A stretch of DNA of 28,179 nt from the NCBI GenBank assembly GCA_964501945.1, contig CAZCTY010000011.1, positions 1-28,179 of the forward strand, in the 5' to 3' direction. Source of the DNA: 21-14-0-10-32-9 sp964501945 (GTDB lineage: Archaea > Nanobdellota > Nanobdellia > Woesearchaeales > 21-14-0-10-32-9). Below the pieces are notes generated by a model. It saw only the letters and a program-made list of their open reading frames with translations. It was not told where the DNA came from and made no database searches. Of the stretch, positions 23,059-28,179 are shown piece by piece (the stretch's first letter is position 1; each line of letters begins with the position of its first letter). The translations under genes and the position numbers were made by a program.

Positions 23059-25917
23059 ATGAAAAACGCAAAAGAAATAGAAAAAAAATGGCAAAAGAAA
23101 TGGGAAGAGAATAGAGTATTTGAACCAAAACCAAAAAAAGAAAACAAATTCTTCGCAACAGTTCCCTACCCCTACGCTAACTCAGCTATGCACATAGGAC
23201 ACGGCAGAGGATACACAACGCCAGATATATACATAAGATTTCAAAGACTCCTTGGAAAAAACGTATTATTCCCTCTAGGATACCACATTTCCGGAACACC
23301 TGTTTTAGCAGTGTCAGACGCCATACGAAGAGGAGATAAAAAACAAATAGAGATAACACGAGATGCAATATCTGATTACATAAAAGATAAAAAAGAACAA
23401 GATGAATTAATTGAAAGCTTCAAAGAACCTATGAATATCGCGAATTTTTTTAGTAAAACAATAAAAGAATCATTAAAATCCGTCGGCATTAGCATTGATT
23501 GGTCACGAGAGTTCTCAACAGGAGATGACAAGTATCAAAAATTTATTGAATGGCAATTTGAAAAATTAAACGAAGCAGGAATACTTGTAAAAGGAAAATA
23601 CCCAATACTATACTCTTATGAAGATAAAAACGCCGTCGGAGAAGACGATATTAAAGAAGGAGACATAGATAAAGTAAGCATACAAGAAATGTCTTATATC
23701 TTGTTTAAATTAAAAAACTCAAATGAATATATCGCGGTTGCAACACTTAGACCAGATGCATTATTTGGAACCACGAATATATGGATCAAACCAGACATAG
23801 AACTTGTAAAAGTTAAAATAAAAGATAAACTATGGATTATATCAAAAGATTCTTTGACGAAAATAAAACACCAAATAGACCACGTAGAAGAAATAGATAA
23901 AGTAAACCCTAAAGATTTAATTGGAGGGCGAGCAATAACCCCAATAACAAATAGAGAAGTGCTTATAGCCGAGGCAAATTTTATAGATTCAAAACATGGA
24001 ACAGGCATAGTTTACTCATCACCTGCAGGAGCACCACACGATTACATGGCACTAAGAGAAGCGAGAGCTGATGGGAGATTACCAAAAGATTTAGAAGTTA
24101 TAAACACAGTTGAGACCTATAATAAAAAAGGAGAAAAAATAACATATGATGGTGAGTGCCCAGCAGAAGATAAAATAAAAAAATACAACGTAAAAAATTC
24201 TGAAGATGAAGAAAACCTTGAGCGAGCAAAACAAGAATTATACAAAGAAGAACACTACGGCGGAAAATTAAACCAAGAGTGCGGAGAATTTCAAGGCATA
24301 CCAATTAAATTTGCAAAAGAAAAAGTACAAGCAAAACTTGAAGAATTAGAACTTGGCGGAACCGTATATGAACCATCGAGAAAAGCACAAACAAGATCAG
24401 GCGCAGAAGTTATAGTAGCAAAACTTGACGGGCAATGGTTTTTAGATTACACACACGAAGACACAAAGAAAAAAGCACACGAATTACTTGACAAAATGAA
24501 TTATAATCCTCAAAAAATGAAAGAGACACAAAGAAGATACATAAACTGGGTAGCACTAAGACCTTGCGCTAGAAAAAGAGGAATAGGAACACCGCTACCA
24601 TTTGATCGAGAATGGATAATAGAATCATTATCAGACTCAACCATTTATCAAATGTATTACCTATGCGCAAATATAATTAATAGAGAAAAAATAAAACCAA
24701 AACAATTAACACAAGAACTCTTTGATTACGTATTACTAAATAAAGGAAATATAACACTAATAAGCGAAGACACACAAATAGATGAAAAAATAATAAATGA
24801 GATGAGAGATGAAGTCAAGTATTGGAAGTCTTTTGATTTTAGATACACCGCGGGAGCACACATGTCTAACCACTTATCATTTTTAATATATCACTATGCA
24901 ATAATATTCCCAGAAGAACTACACCCAAAGAACATAACAATAGGTGGGATGCTAATAAAAGACGGACATAAAATATCAAAATCAAAAGGAAACGGAATAC
25001 CCCTCACACGAGTTAAAGAAAAATACGGAGTAGACCTATACAGATTATACATCGCAGTCGGCGCAAATTATGATGTAGAACTTGATTTTAGAGATGAAGA
25101 AATCGCACAATTAGAAAAGAAACTAAATAAATGGAAACAATTAATAAGCGATAGCATAAAAAAAGATATGCCAAAATATGAAAACTTGAAAGAGATAAAT
25201 AAATGGCTAATATCAAAATTCTACACAAGAACAAAAGAGTACTTTGAGATGTTTGAAAATATGAGAATGAGAGAAGCATACGTCTCAATACTCTACGAAT
25301 TCCTAAACGATATAAATTACCATGAGAGACGAACAAGCTATGAGGAAACACTACAAACACTAAGATTCATAGCAGAAGATTACATAAAACTCATGAGCCC
25401 AGCAATACCACACATATGCGAAGAATACTATTCCTTACTAGGACGCAAAGAGTATGTGTCTTTAGCAACATACAATGCAAAACCAGAAGAGTACATAAAC
25501 AAAGAAATAGAAGAGATAGAAGAGATCGCGCAAGAGCTAATTGCAAATATTGCAAGAGTAAAAAGTAATAAAAAATTAGATAAAATAAACAAAGTAATAA
25601 TAACACAAGCACCAAAAGAAAAATTCGAATTATATGATGACATAACAAAGATGCTTGAAGAAAAGAAGAACATAAAAGAAATGCTAACAACACTAACAAA
25701 AAAATACCCTCAGAATGGAAAATTCATACAAAAATTTGTACCAAAACTAATGAAAGACGGCCTAAAACACTACCTACCACGAGAAGACGAAACCAAATTC
25801 TTAGATGAAATAAAAGATTACATAGAAAAAGAATACGAATGCGAATGCGAGATAAAAAAAATTGAACAAGCAGAAAATAGAGCATACCCAGCGAAGCCCG
25901 CAATAACACTAGAATAA
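23059..25917 (+). CDS. leuS: Leucyl-tRNA synthetase, archaeal/eukaryotic type
   Basis: The class I enzyme charges tRNA-Leu. The 952 residues are the usual archaeal length. The HIGH motif is intact at 45-48 (NSAMHIGHGRGYTTPD); the second signature reads K638-I-S-K-S642 in LIKDGHKISKSKGNG, where the common form is KMSKS. The CP1 editing domain shows ATLRPDALFGTTN and HGTGIVYSSPAGAPHDYMAL, with the conserved Asp that spares correct Leu-tRNA. The class I core returns with INWVALRPCARKRGIGTPLPFDREWIIESLSDSTIYQMYY. The anticodon-binding helical domain and an archaeal C-terminal extension complete the protein. No clear ribosome site or well-spaced TATA box was found. A small Cys/His gene follows after 5 bases. 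Confidence 0.97.
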   Translation: MKNAKEIEKKWQKKWEENRVFEPKPKKENKFFATVPYPYANSAMHIGHGRGYTTPDIYIRFQRLLGKNVLFPLGYHISGTPVLAVSDAIRRGDKKQIEITRDAISDYIKDKKEQDELIESFKEPMNIANFFSKTIKESLKSVGISIDWSREFSTGDDKYQKFIEWQFEKLNEAGILVKGKYPILYSYEDKNAVGEDDIKEGDIDKVSIQEMSYILFKLKNSNEYIAVATLRPDALFGTTNIWIKPDIELVKVKIKDKLWIISKDSLTKIKHQIDHVEEIDKVNPKDLIGGRAITPITNREVLIAEANFIDSKHGTGIVYSSPAGAPHDYMALREARADGRLPKDLEVINTVETYNKKGEKITYDGECPAEDKIKKYNVKNSEDEENLERAKQELYKEEHYGGKLNQECGEFQGIPIKFAKEKVQAKLEELELGGTVYEPSRKAQTRSGAEVIVAKLDGQWFLDYTHEDTKKKAHELLDKMNYNPQKMKETQRRYINWVALRPCARKRGIGTPLPFDREWIIESLSDSTIYQMYYLCANIINREKIKPKQLTQELFDYVLLNKGNITLISEDTQIDEKIINEMRDEVKYWKSFDFRYTAGAHMSNHLSFLIYHYAIIFPEELHPKNITIGGMLIKDGHKISKSKGNGIPLTRVKEKYGVDLYRLYIAVGANYDVELDFRDEEIAQLEKKLNKWKQLISDSIKKDMPKYENLKEINKWLISKFYTRTKEYFEMFENMRMREAYVSILYEFLNDINYHERRTSYEETLQTLRFIAEDYIKLMSPAIPHICEEYYSLLGRKEYVSLATYNAKPEEYINKEIEEIEEIAQELIANIARVKSNKKLDKINKVIITQAPKEKFELYDDITKMLEEKKNIKEMLTTLTKKYPQNGKFIQKFVPKLMKDGLKHYLPREDETKFLDEIKDYIEKEYECECEIKKIEQAENRAYPAKPAITLE

Positions 25918-25922
25918 AAAAA

Positions 25923-26348
25923 ATGAGCTGCGAGAAACATCCTTCAAAATATAATGGATACAGCCCAAAAGAATTCTCGGACGAATTTAAAACATGGAGC
26001 GAGAATTATATAAAAAAATTTTTTGAAGGCACAATACAAGAATATAAAAGAGAGGGTGAAGATGATAAAAAAAACAATAAGATGCAATTATCATCAAACC
26101 TTGAAAACCTTGCAACGAGCATTTATTTAACAAATAAATTCATACAAGAAAACGACGAAGGAAAAACACCCGTAACGAACCCAGAAGATTTAGCGAAAGG
26201 ATTCGTATACACAAATTACTTTTACCAAAGAGAAGTCTTCACAATGATAAAAGAAGACATGCCACAAATATTTGAAACCGCAATCAAAGCAATAAAAAAA
26301 GTTTGCAAGAGCTGCGAGAAACACATGGAAAACCCATATAAAAAATAA
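25923..26348 (+). CDS. Orphan small helical protein with Cys/His pairs at both ends, 141 aa
   Basis: No family recognised. The protein is mainly helical. It carries S-C-E-K-H at residues 2-6 and again at 130-134, the second preceded by another Cys (C128-x2-C131-x2-H134). C3, H6, C128, C131 and H134 could together bind one zinc ion and clamp the two ends of a helical bundle. The middle has LENLATSIYLTNKFIQENDEG and LAKGFVYTNYFYQREVF, two similar helices. Only 5 bases separate it from leuS, so it is almost surely translated from the same mRNA. A zinc-clamped helical bundle is inference; gene reality is well supported by codon use and tight spacing. Confidence 0.78.
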   Translation: MSCEKHPSKYNGYSPKEFSDEFKTWSENYIKKFFEGTIQEYKREGEDDKKNNKMQLSSNLENLATSIYLTNKFIQENDEGKTPVTNPEDLAKGFVYTNYFYQREVFTMIKEDMPQIFETAIKAIKKVCKSCEKHMENPYKK

Positions 26349-26369
26349 AAAAATTAAAATAAATAATGC

Positions 26370-27230
26370 CTAAAAATTCTTAATAACCATACGACCTTCA
26401 AAGTCAGTACGATGAAAGAAAGGCTTAAAATTTATTTTCCTAAAATATTCATCAACGGCTTTCCTATGACCAGGAAAACTCATATAGTCATCAAGAATTA
26501 AAATACCACCTTTAACGAGCCTAGGAAAGAGAACCTCTAATTCAACCAGCGTCGAATCGTACAAGTCAGTATCTAAACGAAGAATGCTAATTTTATCAGG
26601 AAGATTTTTCTCCAATAACAACGTTTCCCTAACATCACCTTTAACAATATGAACATACTCACTAGGAAAATTTAAAGCTCTCAAACCATTAATAGTCATA
26701 TTAATATCATACCTCAAACCACCTGGAGAAAAACCTTGCGCCAAAACAGGCCTTTTCTCAATAGTTTCATGAACCTCATCAAGCTCCAAGTCAGGCTCAG
26801 TCATACCCTCAAAAGTATCATATAAATAGATATGCTTAAAAGATTTTTTTGATAAAAGAACAGACGCCATAAGCGAGGCAATACCACCTGCCGCAACACC
26901 ACACTCAACAAATGCCCCCTCTAAATCATTTTTTAAAACATATAAAATAGCATGAATAACTTCTCTGACTTTCTCCTCAGAACAAAGAGTAAACGTGCCC
27001 GTATTATCATAATTCCACATCTTTAAAAAATCAGAACCAAGTTCATCAATTTCAACTAGAATATCATCATTTTTAAAATCAAACTGATACCTGTGATTAG
27101 GAAAAACAACTAAAAAACCCCTATCTTCCAAGTAAGCTTTAGCAGATAGAACCCCCCCACCCCAACATTTTTCTTCCTCTCTAACTAAATCAGCCTCCCA
27201 AAACTTACCATACTTATTTTTTCTAACCAT
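26370..27230 (-). CDS. TylF/MycF-like SAM-dependent O-methyltransferase
   Basis: TylF-family enzymes methylate sugar hydroxyls in a metal-dependent way, with relatives acting on polysaccharides and antibiotics. The 286 residues show the family signature in order: GAFVECGVAAGGIASLM (SAM loop, 105-121), IYLYDTFEGMTEPD (134-147), ILRLDTDLYDSTLVELE (216-232) and GGILILDDYMSFPGHRKAVDEYF (241-263). D220 and the D247-D248 pair are likely metal ligands. The first 80 residues are an unassigned extension. TTATTTTAAG at 27253-27262 is centred 27 bases before the ATG. In an archaeon the likely role is modifying surface glycans or a lipid sugar, which is inference; the natural substrate cannot be read from sequence. 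Confidence 0.9.
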   Translation of the reverse strand: MVRKNKYGKFWEADLVREEEKCWGGGVLSAKAYLEDRGFLVVFPNHRYQFDFKNDDILVEIDELGSDFLKMWNYDNTGTFTLCSEEKVREVIHAILYVLKNDLEGAFVECGVAAGGIASLMASVLLSKKSFKHIYLYDTFEGMTEPDLELDEVHETIEKRPVLAQGFSPGGLRYDINMTINGLRALNFPSEYVHIVKGDVRETLLLEKNLPDKISILRLDTDLYDSTLVELEVLFPRLVKGGILILDDYMSFPGHRKAVDEYFRKINFKPFFHRTDFEGRMVIKNF

Positions 27231-27252
27231 TTTTAAAAAAAAAACAAAAAGA

Positions 27253-27262
27253 CTTAAAATAA
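27253..27262 (-). promoter_or_regulatory. Possible leaderless TATA promoter of the TylF-like gene
   Basis: TTATTTTAAG on the - strand centred 27 bases before the ATG at 27230, in a short A/T-rich gap without a ribosome site. Confidence 0.4.
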
Positions 27263-27318
27263 TTTTTGGAAAAAAATAAAATAGCTAAAACCCCTATAAG
27301 AACCCAAAAAAGCACAAA

Positions 27319-28179
27319 CTACAATACAATAAGTAAAACACCAAGAATCATGATTATTGAAGCGAGCACTTTCTTAACTAAGTGCTTTTCGTGAAACAAC
27401 TCGCCGCCGATAAGAACAACTAATAAAACAGACATCCTCTTAAAAGCAATCACAATTCCTGTCTGCACTTGCTTGAGTGCTTCTGCTTGCGCGAACCTAT
27501 AACCAACGGTGAAAGCAGATATTAAGAGTATGAGCCATTTCGCCTTAGAAAAACCTTCCTTTATATCTTTGATGCCGCGATGAAATACAGATATTAAAAT
27601 AAACAAATGAAACGCAATAAAAACCTGCATTATCGCAACGTAAGTTACAGCTTCCAAATTATAAGTAGTTAAAAAATATTTATCAAGAATACTGCCAAAA
27701 GAATATAGACAAACCGCGAACAAAATAAATCGGTAATACTTAAAACGAACAAAGTTAGTGATGCCCTTAAAAAAATTATCTCCTTTCTTAAACGTTACAA
27801 AATAAGAACCGATAACAATTAACAAAATACCAATTATTTGCACGAGTGTTAAAAGTTCGCCTAGCAACAAAAAACCAAGAAGCGCAGTTAAAGCAGGAGA
27901 TAGAGCGAGCAGTGGAGCAGATATACTTATGTCAATGTGACGAAGAGATTTTGCGACAAGCAAAAAAGCCAAGGCGCCAATAATAGATGCAAAAAACATT
28001 AAAACAACTACAGAAATATTCAAAGAAGAATAATCTGCGACAACAAGGAAAGGTAACCCAACAAGCATGTTAACAATAGCAAGAACAGAAGAAAACTGCA
28101 TTGCATGAATCTTAAATAAGCTTTTCTTCTCGATGATAGCAGCAGATGCTGCAAGCACCGTCATTGTAATTGCGTAAAA
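27319..28179 (-). CDS. EamA/DMT-family transporter, 5' end beyond window
   Basis: Drug/metabolite transporter family proteins have ten membrane helices in two repeated EamA units and export or import small metabolites. Here about nine helices are seen. The first unit ends with the typical ISAPLLALSPALTALLGFLLLGELLTLVQIIGILLIVIGSYFV; the second unit ends with VVLIGGELFHEKHLVKKVLASIIMILGVLLIVL, matching the conserved (G/E)E...G..LI.G pattern. The frame has an ATG at 28164, but it stays open to the window edge (five more codons, F-Y-A-I-T), and starting at 28164 would cut the first membrane helix, so the true start is probably past 28179. Substrate unknown. Confidence 0.88.
   Translation of the reverse strand, partial: FYAITMTVLAASAAIIEKKSLFKIHAMQFSSVLAIVNMLVGLPFLVVADYSSLNISVVVLMFFASIIGALAFLLVAKSLRHIDISISAPLLALSPALTALLGFLLLGELLTLVQIIGILLIVIGSYFVTFKKGDNFFKGITNFVRFKYYRFILFAVCLYSFGSILDKYFLTTYNLEAVTYVAIMQVFIAFHLFILISVFHRGIKDIKEGFSKAKWLILLISAFTVGYRFAQAEALKQVQTGIVIAFKRMSVLLVVLIGGELFHEKHLVKKVLASIIMILGVLLIVL

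Noticed and set aside
1..28179. tRNA, rRNA, CRISPR arrays, insertion sequences and integrase genes
   Set aside because: No cloverleaf-like GC-rich stretch, no regularly spaced repeats, and no transposase or integrase motif was seen while reading both strands. A covariance-model search would be more sensitive for small RNAs.

Overview
The window is AT-rich chromosomal DNA from an archaeon. The evidence is a P-stalk type L10/L12 pair, a diphthine synthase, a GINS subunit, FEN1 with a C-terminal PCNA-binding motif, Trm5, archaeal-type LeuRS and SecD/SecF, TATA-box promoters and oligo-T terminators. Small compact genes, many orphan coiled-coil proteins and a bacterial-looking mix (RmuC, PepF, SurA-like lipoprotein, TylF-like methyltransferase) suggest a DPANN lineage such as Woesearchaeota or Pacearchaeota. 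That placement is inference.

Layout. 1-3727 (-): secreted subtilisin-like protease with tandem Ig-like modules, cut by the left edge. 3797-6401 (-): secF-secD. 6503-7303 (-): diphthine synthase. 7393-8627 (+): a membrane-anchored papain-fold-like protein and an HD phosphohydrolase. 8624-9319 (-): SurA-like lipoprotein. 9424-12202 (-): L1-L10-L12 operon followed by a COG1340-like coiled-coil gene. 12384-13592: an orphan (+), a 24-codon micro-ORF (+) carrying a PIP-box-like motif, and a GINS subunit (-). 13694-18272 (-): Trm5 with a nested TIM barrel, PepF and RmuC. 18383-22266 (+): FEN1 and two orphan coiled-coil genes. 22279-22950 (-): orphan membrane protein. 23059-26348 (+): LeuRS and a Cys/His small protein. 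26370-28179 (-): TylF-like methyltransferase and an EamA transporter cut by the right edge.

Themes. The left third concerns protein export: SecDF moves proteins out, the protease and SurA-like lipoprotein are exported, and the 213-aa protein is anchored. The middle concerns translation (L1, L10, L12, Trm5, diphthamide, LeuRS) and replication or repair (GINS, FEN1, RmuC, possible PCNA ligand). No tRNA, rRNA, CRISPR, insertion sequence or integrase was seen, and no gene-free gap exceeds 300 bases.

Gene expression follows two styles. Many genes have a TATA box centred about 26-28 bases before the start codon and no ribosome binding site, which implies leaderless mRNAs. Others have a short leader with GGAGG, GAGGT or GGTGAT. 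This rule moves several start codons inward from the longest reading frame.

The strongest novelty candidates are the Trm5 methyltransferase with an endonuclease IV-like TIM barrel inserted in its catalytic domain, and the PIP-box-like micro-ORF abutting the GINS gene.
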